Source: Laccaria trichodermophora (taxonomy: Eukaryota; Basidiomycota; Agaricomycetes; Agaricales; Hydnangiaceae). Taken from it: DNA of 64,000 nucleotides. Location of the stretch: the NCBI GenBank assembly GCA_018417955.1, contig JACTVC010000006.1, forward strand, positions 2,027,545-2,091,544, read 5' to 3'. The notes under the pieces are model-generated. The model saw only the letters and a list, made by a program, of their open reading frames with translations. It ran no database searches and was not told the origin of the DNA. A program made the translations under genes and the position numbers. Shown here piece after piece: positions 23,401-35,900 of the stretch (its first letter is position 1; each line of letters opens with the position of its first letter).

Positions 23401-24472
23401 ATTTCTTCACAAGCAGCTCTTGAAACGCAGACACGATGACCTGGGTTAAGTGCCGATAGTGAATTCTGCTGATTTCAAATTGAGGTGCCTTTTCCTCAGT
23501 CTTGAATTTCTTTCTTGTTGCCGGAAGCTGTATTTTCACAAAGCCTTCAAGCCATCCATCATGAGCAGAGAGGGGAGGGTCATCCATGTGCTTGTCAAGT
23601 CGGTCCAGTTCTTGCATTGCATCAAACCTTTCTAGATGTCCATAATCAAAATCTGGGGCTAGAAGTATGTGAACAATGAGATCATTTAGATCTTGAATAG
23701 ACTTTGTTATGTTCCCGTTATAGAACCAGCCAAAGAGCTGATAGACAGTTGGATTTAAGAATGGAGTAAAAAAAGTCTCCTTGATCCGAGTGCCAATACA
23801 AGAGCTTAGAGTTGAAGATGCTGGAGTGGTAAATGTTGGCGCATTGCACATGTCATAAACACAGGCTTCATCTGCAGGGTCGACCTTTGGGCGATCTGTG
23901 TAGATGCAGTAGAGGCCAAAACTATCTGGTTCCGTCTCAATCAAATTAGGAATTGGTGGTGTGGGTGTGAGATTGACAGGTGGTACAGATTGATCCTGAT
24001 CAAGTGGTTTTGGTTGAGCCGCCTCTGGAATGGTGGAAGGAAGTGGAGCTGCTAATGAGAGCTTAAAATTGCGGAAGTGTTTTGGGAAACGACGAATGTG
24101 CCCTGTTTGTGTTGGCAAAATCAGGTGATCACCTGGAGATGGAGATCGAGGGGGCAAAGGCTGTGACACAGATTGCCCTTGGAAAGGACTGGCATCTGTT
24201 TCGGGCATGATAGAGGTGTGATCTGCCTGTGAATATGAAAAGATTAGTTTTTTCTTGTAACGATCAGTATGAAATCTCACTTTGTCAATGTCTTTGGATG
24301 AATTTTTACTGTTCCTTCTGATTAGAGCATTATTTGCAGCTTCTAATCGTGCCCTTTGCCTCTTGAATGCAGCACTGACACCAAGTTGGGCTTGGTTGCA
24401 GTCTTTTTTTTCATGTTGTTTGGCAACTGCTGAGTTTGTGAAGGATTTGCCACAAAATGAACAGGCAGCCAT
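20439..24472 (-). pseudogene. Plavaka-type (CACTA-like) DNA transposase relic
   Basis: Reading on the minus strand, ATG at 24472 starts MAACSFCGKSF..KQHEKKDC, a C2H2-type finger. The ~470-codon first exon carries the family block ILVYSDSTHLANFG..WPIYIYFGNLSKYIRR. Later exons give PDSIGDAYKQVF..FTYGADYPEK (about 23010-22810), FSRHLTKFGFNF..LHEFELGVWKAVFTHL (about 22460-22330), NLLTYKLHALSDYV..GTTDNFSTQV (about 21760-21660), ANKEPGTSESHPYWYARIIG and HNAEYRSGFKAHRLP (about 21010-20810). Order and motifs fit Plavaka transposases of basidiomycetes. At least three in-frame TGA codons (22957-22955, 20738-20736, 20561-20559) replace Arg, so it is dead. Terminal inverted repeats were not found. Confidence 0.85.
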
Positions 24473-24690
24473 GAAAATTATTGTTAAAAGCAGCAGCCTC
24501 ATGATGAGACGCTGCATAAGAAAGATTTTGTTGAGGCCAGAGATTATCTTTGTAGCAAAGTCAAGCTCATCACACATGGTCACACAGTAAACAGAGTCAG
24601 AAGGGTGCATCAAAAATCCCTTCTTTCCAACTTCTTTCATCCCCACTATCATCGTCCCTCTGTCCTATCATTCTTTGTACTTCTCCCTCT

Positions 24691-26230
24691 ATGCCAGAAC
24701 ACAGGCACAGCAGGGAGGGGTCAGCTCATGAACAACTCGAGCCTGCATTGAGAAACAAACGGCAACAAGGCTCTGCAACAGAAATTCAACAAAAACGATG
24801 GAAAACAACAAAGTGCATACCTTTTATTCATTGCATTTGGAGTGCTCATGCTGCAAGTGTCTCCAGGAAGGCGAAAATGACGAGGGCTGAGAAGGTCAAG
24901 CCATTATGCAACTTCGCAAAATGGATTGGCCTATCCGAAAACCCATTCATTTCGTTTGGGTCCATTCTACAAGTTGGGCTCGACTTGCTACCATCAGATG
25001 AAGACAACGATGAAGAGGCTGCACCTATGTAAGTTTTCTGTCAACCTCAAAGCCTGCATATATTGACTACCCACTCTCTACGAAGGTCACTCACAGACTG
25101 CAACAAATGTATTCAGATTTTCAAACTAATCGAAAAGCACCCAGGATGGAAGAAGCTTCTGGTGAAGATTGATGGGGGTAATGAGAAGTGGTTGAACATT
25201 CTAGTGGATGAGATCCATACATTCACTTAAGTTTGTATATGCGCACTTATCTTATTCTAGATGGATGCTGGGTTGGGAGCTGGTGGAGCCAAAGAGTCAA
25301 GACAGGAACAGCCTCAAGTATGACGGGCTTCGTTATGCTCAACCCAACGGTTTCGATCCACCCATCCCATTTCATGACGACAAGAGCACATATCATGGTT
25401 TCAATCATATTCAAATAGCTGAATTATTATGCCTAGTATACCATATGCCCAAATTCACTGAAGATACCCATAGGTATGTCATGACATCAGATAGTGCTTA
25501 CACATTGGAATACTTATGAATGCTTCCAGCTTTCAGCAAAAACTCCAGAATGGAGAAATAACTGTATCTGGCAATGATCTCCCCTACTTTCTATACAACA
25601 AGAACAAGGGCTTTAGGCCTTCAAATCTGTTCTACAACCTTTTGTGATCACTGATACTCATTCAGGTGAGTCCCAATTTGATTTTGCAAGTGTGTGTTTT
25701 TTTCCATGTGGGACGATAGACATGGCAACATATATTTACAGGCCCAAGCACTGCCATGAAGGAAACAGCAGGGTATGCTGCAACGAAAGACTGCCAAGCA
25801 AAACTTCATGGCATGACAAAGGCAACGCCGCGATCTATTGCCTATGCAGCAGTTCATGTGAGTTTTGGCCATGTTTGACTGTCATTCAACTCATCTACAT
25901 AATCTTCTAAAGGTCCACTGGTTTCTCAGCAACTACTGTGATTGGAGAATCAATGATGGCGTCTTCTTATTGTCAGATTTCTTCTGGACAGTCACCAACT
26001 TGTTTGAGGATGACCCAACGTCTGAGTGGGCCATTGAAACCCTTGAGTGGTTCAATAAGTATGCCTTCTCGTATATTAATTATGTTGTCTCACATGTTTT
26101 GCAGACAGGTCTTCAATGAAACTGTGGCCAAGAAGAGGACAGCTAGAGAAATGCTGTTGCCAACTCTGAGCTCCACAAGAGTCGAAGTAGACCAGTCTCC
26201 CCCAGTGACAAATGTGAAGGTAGTAGTATA
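24691..26230 (+). pseudogene. Companion gene of the Plavaka element (fungal family resembling DUF6698)
   Basis: Divergent from the transposase with a ~220-bp gap. Exons read RAEKVKPLCNFAKWIG..LDLLPSDED, then LRYAQPNGFDPPIPFHDD, then FLYNKNKGFRPSNLF, then KLHGMTKATPRSIAYAAVHV, then FFWTVTNLFEDDPTSEWAIE, separated by short introns. This succession is seen in a basidiomycete protein family common beside such transposons; the Pfam label is from memory. An in-frame TGA at 25645-25647 falls where the family has Arg, and TAA follows HTFT near 25230, so it is not intact. Function is unknown. Confidence 0.6.
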
Positions 26231-27259
26231 GTCATAACTTATCTCTGACCACACTGGTCCATGTGCGAACTACCCTCATCCAGACCAAAGGGTCCCCTCA
26301 CCAACCATGTCAAATTCCGAGACAGAATCAGACTCCCAGTATGACAAGGCCACCAATCATGCACAAGCCAGCCCTTGTTTAACCTCACCACACCTCAATC
26401 ACATTGGCCGTGATGGTGTTTGAGGCAATGTCCAACAAAATACCCACAGTCCTCAAAATGCCCACTCTCGCTCAACCACACCATGCCTCAATCACACAGG
26501 TCATGATGAAAACAACTGCACACCTCAAAAGGTGAACTGTTTGTCCTCATCTTTGGGAAGCCTTAGCCCCATCACGCCATTGCCCAAGGGAAAGGCCAAG
26601 AAACCTCAACAATGCAAGACTTTGGCCACAGAGACCGCCCCACATACACTGTGGAGTTGCAACACCCAATTGGCAGTCACTTAGTGCTCATCATTGACTT
26701 TTTTCTTTTCTTTGAAACCCGAAAACCCATTGGACTGGATTACTCATGTACACGCTTGCCACTTTCACTCGGTTACTTCTCGCAATGTTCAATGTCCTTG
26801 TCACCTGCTTGTTCCCTTTCAGTTACTTTTCTGTTGTACTGTTTTCATCTTCATGTTTTCTAGGACGTGTAATAAAATTGCTTCGTGTAATTTCCCTCAG
26901 TTCAAAACTTGTAAATTTGAATCACTCAGAGTATCACAATGCATTGTGACAACAACCTTGGATTACCTTGGAAGGTGCACCATACTTGCAAGACTTTACA
27001 TAGTGACCAATTATTTACCCTCCTTCCATGGTGAACAATGTAATGGATAGTCTACATACTTTTTTTCAGCTTTCATTCTTAGCTTAAACTTACAGTTGTA
27101 CCTCAATCTCGCATACTTCATGCAATCATTGTTTCACCTTTCAAATTTGTTGACACCAGTGTATAATATGTAAGGTCGGCTTAGAATTCTACTACATTAG
27201 TGCTGATTGGTCACATTGTAGCACCTTACATTGTGATGTAAGGTTTATGCGGTTTTGCT
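26231..27259. other. Repeat debris, no gene
   Basis: Low-CpG sequence with short frames only; nothing recognised. Confidence 0.4.
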
Positions 27260-27560
27260 GATGAACCTCCTGGCAGCCCTGCTTGTGATCTGTCTGGCTC
27301 CATATCTGCTGGATGCTGATAAGAAGCCCTTGGAGGTGTAGTGTTTATCTGGATATAATACCTACCCCAGTCAACATGTTAGGATACACAAGGCAGACTG
27401 AATCAAGAGGGCGAACTAGTTATTCCTCCTAGTGAAGGAATATTAGAATGTATGTGATAGAAAAAAGGTGTTGGGTACATACAATGCATCATAGTGTTTG
27501 GTCCAACCATTGGGAAGGGGTCAGCAGTCAGGATTTTGCATTGGCAGTTCTTGTGGGAGA
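27260..27560 (-). pseudogene. Third fragment of the WW gene (exon 1, intron, start of exon 2)
   Basis: Collinear over ~300 bp with 9533-9830 of the intact gene on the same strand. It includes the start codon (27541), the WW N-terminal half (PLPNGW), the GTATGT donor and the start of exon 2. Codon 7, Arg CGA in the parent, is TGA here, and the preceding CGC is TGC. Of 11 CpG sites in the parent segment, nine are TG or CA in this copy, one is kept and one cannot be aligned. The copy is non-functional and cut off at both ends. Confidence 0.85.
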
Positions 27561-27700
27561 AAAGAGTAACTTTACAGTAAACGAAAATGCACACACCCTA
27601 TGCAAGTCAAATGCAATTTGTGAACAGCTGCATATTACAGAACGAACTCCAAGATGGTGTTTATTCACCTACCTATCTCCAGGTGACATGTGACACTCAG

Positions 27701-28510
27701 GAACAGGGGGCCATCATTGGAGAAATCTGTGAAATCAACTGGTACAGTCGGGTCATGGGAGGGAGCATGTGCATTCCAAATGGAACGTCCCACTCAGTCC
27801 TTGGCCCAGGAAACACGATAACAAATCACGGCAAGGCTTTTATGAAAGCGCCAAGATGTGGTTGGAAGGATAAGAATGCTAGCAAATAATATTTGGGTGG
27901 TGCAGGTAAGAGGAGGGGTGAAATGCGAGTTGTGTTCTCAGCCTGAGCACAAAATAGTAGGGAATTATTATCCACTTGAAAGAAAATGGTAGTATACTTT
28001 GACACATACCTAGTATATGAGACTGTGATGATTTGTCACTTCTTAAGTGTAGTGTTATTGCATTTAGAATCATGCCTATGGATTTGTGTGCACTGAGGGT
28101 GGTCAAAGTGATCACCTCCTGACACAGACCACATTCAACTTGGTGAATTCCGGTGTCTGTATCTATTTTTAGTTGTAGGATAAATGCCATCTTTCATTTG
28201 TATGGTAACTGAGTGGGTGATTTTAGGTAGTTGCACACTTGTTACACATGTCTCCAGAGCTCGTAGAATGGTAGATTTTATACTTAAGTAAAGGCTCCTT
28301 GATAGCTATATATCAGTCAGAGGATCTACTCTGGCACAGCTGAAAAAGAAATAATTATGTAGTAGTTTTGGATAAGTGGAAGCGCTATGCAGCACAGGAA
28401 AGCGTGGTGCAGGCGAGCGCAGGTGCTGTTTGGAATGCACATGCTTTCTCCCACAACCTGACTGTACCAGTTGATTTCACAGATTTCTCCGATGACAGCC
28501 CCCTGCTCAG
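27701..28510. repeat. Inverted duplication of an ~85-bp segment
   Basis: 27701-27785 and the reverse complement of 28429-28510 share GAGAAATCTGTGAAATCAAC, TGGTACAGTC and AGCATGTGCATTCCAAA with few differences. The interval between is unrelated low-CpG sequence. It could be a pair of element ends or an inverted repeat left by rearrangement. Confidence 0.65.
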
Positions 28511-29364
28511 GAAAGTCAGGTCAAGTCGGAAGAAGGTCATGTGAAGTGGTGTTGATACATGCGAAGTCATGTGGCGCTCACTTCTGTATGGAAACAGTCT
28601 TCTGCCAGCTTCACTTTTTGTAAGCTGATGGTCAATTTGTAAGCAGTGACCCCAGAAACCCTAAGCTTGCAAATCAATAGAGCCAAACTTGGACCCTTAC
28701 ACACCAAATGTGATTGGTCCAGAGACTCCTGCAGACAACACAGAGGGCATGGTTAGCTCTTTTACCTACATATGTACTCACATTGATAATCTTAGTTACA
28801 AATAATTCATACAATATGCAGACTACAGTCAATGTCACGCTTTTGTCATTCAATGTTGTCCCCAAAGCAACTTGCCCCATCAAGAGCAAAGCAAGAGTAT
28901 TAAATTGGTAGGTAGTTTCCAGCATAAGCTACCTGCAAGATGGGGTAGTGTGAAACTGCATGGTTGTTCTTGACTCCTTGACAAAGGTGTAGATGAGTGA
29001 TGGAGGTGGAGAAGATGTGGGGAATGTGTGAGAGAGCATGTGGAGCAGTCACGGACATCATGGCTGCACCTCTGTGGTCCAGTGACCCAGAACAGGGGAC
29101 GCTGTCACCCAGTGCGGGGCTCTGGTATCCCAGAGGGGAGGCAGAAGGCTGCCTAGCCATATATGATGAGTGTGACCTGCTCCACATGTAAGTTTATGTG
29201 AAAGTTTGCAAGTAAGTCTATTAGTTTGCCTTGGTACAACAATATTAACAAGAAGACAAACAAGTGTCAATACAGTGATTCCATGTCATGCAAGATAGAG
29301 TAGTACTATGGTATCACAAAGCCCCCCTGTGAGATTGAAGCATCAGTCACTGTGGTAAGTCTTG
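28511..29364. other. Repeat debris, no gene
   Basis: No supported coding frame; low CpG. Confidence 0.35.
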
Positions 29365-31539
29365 TCAGCAACAGCGGTGCTTCTTCCTCTCTTCACATTC
29401 CTCGTCTCGTCGCCTATAGCTCTGAATTTTCTGCCTGCTCCAACATCCCCTCTTCATCTTTTTGTAGTTCGGTTCCATTTTGTCCTCGAGATCAATGGGA
29501 TCTTCATCCATTGAGTCTTGCATAGGGCGCCAATCCTGTGGAGCTTCCAATGGAGCCGAATCTGGCTGTACTACACCTCCCCAAGACATGAGCCCACTCT
29601 GGATGTCAGGACTTCCCATAGGTGAATCCTCCAACATACAGTCCATGAGCACACATTGAGTGGAGTCTGAGAGCCTGGCAGCCTGGCAGCCAGGTTTGAA
29701 GGGGCAGCATCACTCAACCTGATGGATAGATCTTCTGTCATGCAAGACATAAGAGTCAGTTGCCTGGGGGAGGGGGTGGGGATCCAGTCAGTGCTTGTCT
29801 TGTGGTTGAGATTCTGGAGGCTAAGGGCTCTGCAACTTGCGCAGGGGTGAAAGAAGGCAGTGTGGTTATCAAAGGCAATGCCACAGCCACAGGCCATGGT
29901 AACAGGGTGCTAGGAGTCGACTCAGACAATGGCATGGGAAAGGGTAGTATAGTTGTGTTACCCTGCAGGAGGACGGGGCTGAAGGTGTTGCCAGAGGGTG
30001 ACCACATGAAGGCAATGTTCATGCCAAAGGGCAGCAGGGCGCTGTGTGGTAACCCTACAAGACCAGGCCCACTAGGTAATACCAGTAATGGAGGGATCTG
30101 CATGGCTACACCTGTGCTTGCAATGGAAGCAGTTGCAATGTCAGGACTATTCTGGTTTTCTTGTGAACCCACTGGAATAGGATCTCGTGAAGGACGGAAT
30201 GGTGGAGACCAAGATCGACAGTAAGGGGTACATTCCTGATAATGAGGAGAGGGAGACCACTGATAGCATCACCTGTAGTAATCAGGTCACACAGGTGATC
30301 GTCTTCATGGTAGAGGTGAGGATCTGCTACTGACATGGTATCAGTCCATAGAAGGAGACTGCAGGCAGGAGTCTTGAGACTTGTGTCGATCCCTAAGGTC
30401 CCTTCTTTGAGAGGAAGAACCAGCTGTGGGCTCAGGGATTGGGAAGGGCATCTGTTCTTCAGGGACTGCTGTGGAATCCAGCCATCTATGGGAAGAACGA
30501 GTGAGGGCTCTGACATAGTCTTCATAATCTGCATAGGCGACCTGCAACTTTCTGTTGTCTTCTCTCCTGTGATGCCTGTAAGTCCTCATCCGTCATGCTT
30601 GGTCCACCAAATCCATCTCAAACCAGAAACTCTGATTGCAGTCAGTGGAGACTCTGGGGATTTGTCTGGCTGTTAATTGAAGACATGAAGCAATAGAGGT
30701 TATCAGGTTCTGAATAGACAGGAATCCTTCTGAAGAGGGCAAGCCGTACAACATTAAGTATGAAGAAGCAAATTCGAAGGGATCCTCTGAGGGTGCCTCT
30801 GCCAACCTGATTTCCAAATCCACTGTGAAGGTGAGAGGAGGGATTTGAGGACCCATGGCCTCATGAATCAAATCTTCATCCCCAATTGAGACCTCGTCTT
30901 CATTCCATGTACTATTCACCACTTGAATTGGTAATGTAGGAGGAATTTGATTGGGTTCAATCAGTATGACCCCTGGACTAGTGTGGTCATGCCTAAGGCA
31001 GCAGGCTCAGTCTGGACAATAGCAGTGGCAGGGTTCATTTCGTCCATCCGATTCAGTAGAGGTGACTCTGTTACGATCCCCTGAGCAGTGGGCATGGTAT
31101 TTGCACTCTTGGAGGAAGCACCTGAGGTCATGACATTACTCTGGACAGACATATTCAAGAAGTCCGTATCAGGGTAGTATCCATCATCACTGTCACTATT
31201 GTCATCAGGTGGGGGACAAGGAGTGCCATTCAGGTGAGGAAGGTCCTCAGGTTTGGGGATTGGAGCTACCTTCCCTACATCCTCTGGTTGCAGTTCCTGG
31301 GTCTTGTAAATCCAGTAGGGCTGAGGTCGCTGAATCTTGTTCATGTCCTTATAAATACCTTTCAGACAGGGCATACCAAAGATGTCCGGATTCGATATGC
31401 AGCCTTCTGGCACTTTAGGCGGATGAAGGAAGAAGAGGTGTTGGTGTCGTTCCCAATCATACATGGAATGAGAGCGATGATCAGGGGTGAACTTGGCTCC
31501 CACTTCGCAGAAGGTCCCTTCAGGCTGGTAGTTCTCCAC
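29365..31539 (-). pseudogene. Unidentified gag-like gene relic
   Basis: A chain of minus-strand frames with the same direction but shifting phase. 31539-30961 reads VGAKFTPDHRSHSMYDWERH, then HPPKVPEG..FGMPCLKGIYKDMNKI and an acidic SDSDDGYYPD stretch. 30922-30593 gives IPPLTFTVDLEIRLAEAPSE. 30589-30341 gives YADYEDYVRALTRSSHRWLD. 30172-29756 is Pro/Ser/Ala-rich. 29652-29365 is acidic and then basic, ending RKKHRCC. No reverse transcriptase, protease or integrase motif is visible. The composition recalls a structural protein of a mobile element, but this is a guess. Introns or frameshifts separate the pieces. Confidence 0.4.
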
Positions 31540-31689
31540 CCACTTGATACATTTCTTCCATTCATGGGAAGGGGCACCTGGTCAACTAGGGGCCGCTCTT
31601 TTGACAGGCAGAGGTTTTATCCAGGGTACCACTAGTAGCTGCCATTTACATCATGTAAAACCTGGCATGTACCATAGAAGTTCCTGCTT

Positions 31690-32060
31690 AGCTACCATGA
31701 ATGAAATGAAATGAATTTTCATTCATTCATGGCAACTGTTTCATTCCAAGTCATTTTCATTCATTGCTGTCAAGAATTAAATACTTTTTGTTTCATTTCA
31801 TTTCATTTCAATTTTTTCTTCATTTCTACTGACAAGAATGAAATTTATTCTGTTTCATTCATTCCTGGTGACTGTTTCATTTTTTAATTTCATTCCACCA
31901 TGGCAACTGTTTCATTTTTTGCTTTATTCTTCCATTTCATTCATTCCTGGCAACTGTTTCATTTTTTTATTTTCATTCATTGCCATGGAATTTTCATTTC
32001 ATTCTTTCCAGGCAGTTATTTTATTTTTGTTTTATTCTTTCAGGCAACAATTTCGATGTT
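31690..32060. repeat. Low-complexity TTTCATT/CAACTGTTTCATTTTT repeat
   Basis: Irregular repeats of TTTCATTCATTCCTGGCAAC and TGTTTCATTTTTT with a short inverted stretch of ATGAATGAAATG at the left end. Simple-sequence region; no coding potential. Confidence 0.75.
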
Positions 32061-32929
32061 TTAATACACATCTAAATAAAGAAATAATATAGAATTATGC
32101 CTGATATGTGTTGTGCCCTACTGCAGTGGTGTGGGAGGCCATATGGGGGTACTTTTGCATTTGAGGCTAACCAGAGGTACCTTTTGGCTTACTGTTCAGT
32201 TAGCACATATTTCTTTTTTTTTCAGGTGCTGAAAATAGCCATCAAAACAAAAACCTCATCACAGCCCCAGCTTTCACCTGAATTAGTCCATACCATGTAA
32301 TACAACTACATAATGTAAAAGAATACACAACTACATTTAGACCACAATATGTATTCAGAAAGAACCAGAAAATCACCCATGGTGCATTCTTTTTGCACTC
32401 CACTGTATGCTCCTTGGTATTCTTTTCCTTGCCCTGATTCTTGAGTCAAATGTTATGTTAAATCATCTATTGGCTACTAACAGTAAGCTTATCAATTATC
32501 CATAACTAAAAGGTCAACCTGATCATCACTTGCTATCCTGCAACTCATCCACACATAGAACCATATGATGTTCTGAATAAATGGCCAGGGCAGTGGAAAA
32601 TAATTTCGATAATATTAGTATGTTATACTTCCTTCATTTCTGCATTGTGATTTCTTGCAACCATACTTTTCGAAATCCTCAAGGTACATATGTAAGGAGC
32701 AGTTTTACTTGGATATTTTGAGCACACCCATGGCAGACATATACAAGAATGAATTTGGAATATTGTGGGTGAGATTCACTATATGTCCTACTGACAGTTC
32801 AGATAAGAAATCATAATGTGAAGAATATTAGAACACTGTAATACCTTTCTCTTCAATATTTTGGAAATTTTGTTAGCAATTCTGGAAAGATGATGGGCTG
32901 AAATTATTAATAATTTAATTGATTGGACT
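32061..32929. other. 3' flank of the NLR gene, no gene
   Basis: AT-rich, low-CpG sequence that includes the 3' UTR of the NLR-type gene. Nothing else recognised. Confidence 0.4.
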
Positions 32930-35900
32930 CTACAGTAGATCAGGCTCACCCTTCTTCTTTGATTCAGTTCCTGATATATCTGTGTTGACTTGAGATCTGA
33001 TTGATGCAGGTAATGCTACTGCCTTGACCATTTTTGGATGTTCTGCTTCAATTGGTTTGTTTTGCATATCCAGAACTTGTGTTTGGAGATTCTTTGCATC
33101 TGCATATTTTTCTAAACTCTGGTGTGTAACTGCAAGGCTACTCATGGCACTAATTGTATCTGGGTGCTCTTCCCCAAGTAGGCTGTTTCTTAGGTTTAGA
33201 ACATCAATCCTAAGGTTTGCTGCATCTGCATATTTTCCCAGACTCTCATATGTATTGGCAAGATTACTCATGGCAGTAATTGTGTCTGTATGTTCTTCTC
33301 CAAGAAGTTTCTTTCTTATCTTCAGAACTTGTATTTCAAGCTTCTCTGCCTCTGCATATTTTCCTAGACTCTTATATGTAACTGCAAGGTTATTCATGGC
33401 AGTAATTGTACCTGGGTGGTCTTTTCCACGATGTCTGTCTCTCACATCCAGAAGCTGTGTTTGAAGCTTCTCTGCATCTGCATATTGTCCTGAACTCTGA
33501 TATGTAAGTACAAGATTATTCATGGCAGTGATTGTATCTGGGTGCCCTTCTCCAAGAAGTCTGTTTCTCAGATTTAATACATCAATTTTGAGCTTCTCTG
33601 CATCTGCATATTTTCCCAGACTGTCATATGTATTGGCAAGATTGTTGATGGCACTGATTGTATCAGGATGTTCTTCTCCAAGAAGTTTGTTTCTCATATC
33701 CAGAACTTGCATTTTAAGCTTCCCTGCCTCTGCATATTTTTTTAATTTGTCATATGAGTGGGCAAGATTGCTCATGGCAGTAATTGTATCTAGATGTTCT
33801 TCTCCAAGAAGTCTGGTTCTCATATCCAGAACTTGTATTTTAAGCTTCTCTGCTTTTGCATATTTTTTTAGTTTGTCATATGTAATGGCAAGATTACTCA
33901 TGGCAGTAATTGTATCTGGATGTTCTTCTCCACGAAGTCTAGTTCTCATATCCAGAACTTGTATTTTAAGCTTCTTTGCATCTGCATATTTTTTTAATTT
34001 GTCATATGTGATGGCAAGATTGCTTATGGCAGTAATTGTATCTGGATGTTCTTCTCCAAGAAGTCTGTTTCTTAGATTTAGAACATCTATTTTGAACCTC
34101 TCTGCATCTGCATATTTTCCTAGTGCATCATATGTAATGGAAAGATTACTCATGGCAGTGATTGTACCTGGATGTTCTTCACCAAGAAGTTTCTTTCTTA
34201 TATCCAGAACTTGTATTTTAAGCTTCTCTGCATCTGCAAATCTTCCTAGTCTGTCATATGTAATTGCAAGATTACTCATGGCAGTAATTGTATCTGGATG
34301 TTCTTCTCCAAGAATTCTGTTTCTCATATCCAGAACTTGTATTTTAAGCTTCTCTGCATCTGCATATTTTCCTAGTCTGTCATATGTAATGGCAAGATTC
34401 CTCATGGCAGTAATTGTATCTGGATGTTCTTCTCCAAGAAGTCTGTTTCTTAGATCTAGAACAGCAATTTTAAGCTTCTCTACATCTGCATATTTTCCTA
34501 GTGTGTCATATGTAATGGCAAGATTACTCATGGCAGCAATTGTCTCAGGATGTTCTTCTCCAAAAAGTTTCCTTCTTATATCCAGAACTTGTATTTGAAG
34601 CTTCTCTGCATCTGCACATTTTCCTAGATTGTGGTATGTATTTGCAAGTTTGCTCCTAGCAGTAATTGTATCTGGATGTTCTCCTCCAAGAAGTTGGGTC
34701 CTCATATCCAGAACTTGTATTCTGAGTTTCTCTGCATCTGCAAACTTTCCTAAACTTTTGTAGGTACTTGCAAGGTCACCCATGGCACTGATTGTACCTA
34801 AATGCTCCTCTCCAAGATTTCTGCTTCGTTCATCCAGTACTTCAATTTGAATCTTCTCAGCTTCACTATCATACCCCTGTTCACTCAACATCCTTCCAAA
34901 CTTTTCATGAGCATCATCAAAGTAGCTATTTTCCATCTCCTTTTGTAACTTTGCACTGTACATTATATTGGCTCTCAAATGAGTAACCAGAACCCTTCTG
35001 AACTGGTATGGCTGCTCATCAAAGTCTTCTGGCAGAGAGCAAGCTAACATCACATATGCCATCAAACAGTATTTCTGTCTCTCTTCTGAGGACATCCTGT
35101 CTCTTCCCCATGCATGAATAAGTGGATGCATGGTGTAGATACCTTTGGATGAAGTCTGTTTGATCAGACTGAAAGACAGTAATTCTCGAAGTCCTTCTTT
35201 GAAGATGAAGTTATGCCATTTTCCTGTGTCATGAAGCTGAAGCAGTGTGCAATCTATTATGGAGCTTGCAAGTGGTAAGGCAGAACTCTGTTCATTTTTT
35301 TCATGTGTTTGAGTAGCAGCATAAGAAAATATTTCCTCAGTAATACCATCAAAATGAAAGAAGGCAAATATTGCAAGCAGAAACATTGCACTTTTAGCTG
35401 CCTCAGCTCTTTCACAATCATCACTTTTAGCTCTTTGCTGAATTTCTTTGAATGATAACTCCCAAGTCCCATACACAGATCTGTTATATTTAGATGCCCC
35501 TTTGAAAGCTGGGTAAGATAATAATCTTTCTCTGTACTGAGAATAATCATCAAGATAGTCTCTGATGTTGGTGTCCCCATAAGCAATGAAAGCACCAGCC
35601 TGATCAATAGCCAGAGGAATGAAAAAGAGCTCATTCACAATCTTAGAAGCCTCAGATTGTAAATCTTCCTGGAACTCATCCAAGCCAGCAGATTTTAAGA
35701 GTAAAGAAATGGCATCATTTTCTTCCATTTCTTTCACCTCAAGAGAACTTTCATGTAAAGTCAGATGTCTTAAGCCAGCATTGCGACTAGTTATCAGAAT
35801 ATTCCCTCCTAGCCCAGATGGAAAATATTGCTCCAGTTCCTCAGGTGTGAGATTATCAGCATTATCAAAGACCATTGCATAGTTTTCTCTCAGACAGTTG

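Noticed and set aside
27701..28510. Inverted duplication as transposon ends
   Set aside because: No target duplication or terminal motif could be defined, so it is listed only as a repeat.
33522..34598. A 358-codon plus-strand frame across the TPR array
   Set aside because: It is antisense to the NLR gene and exists because a 126-bp repeat without a stop in one antisense phase stays open through every unit.
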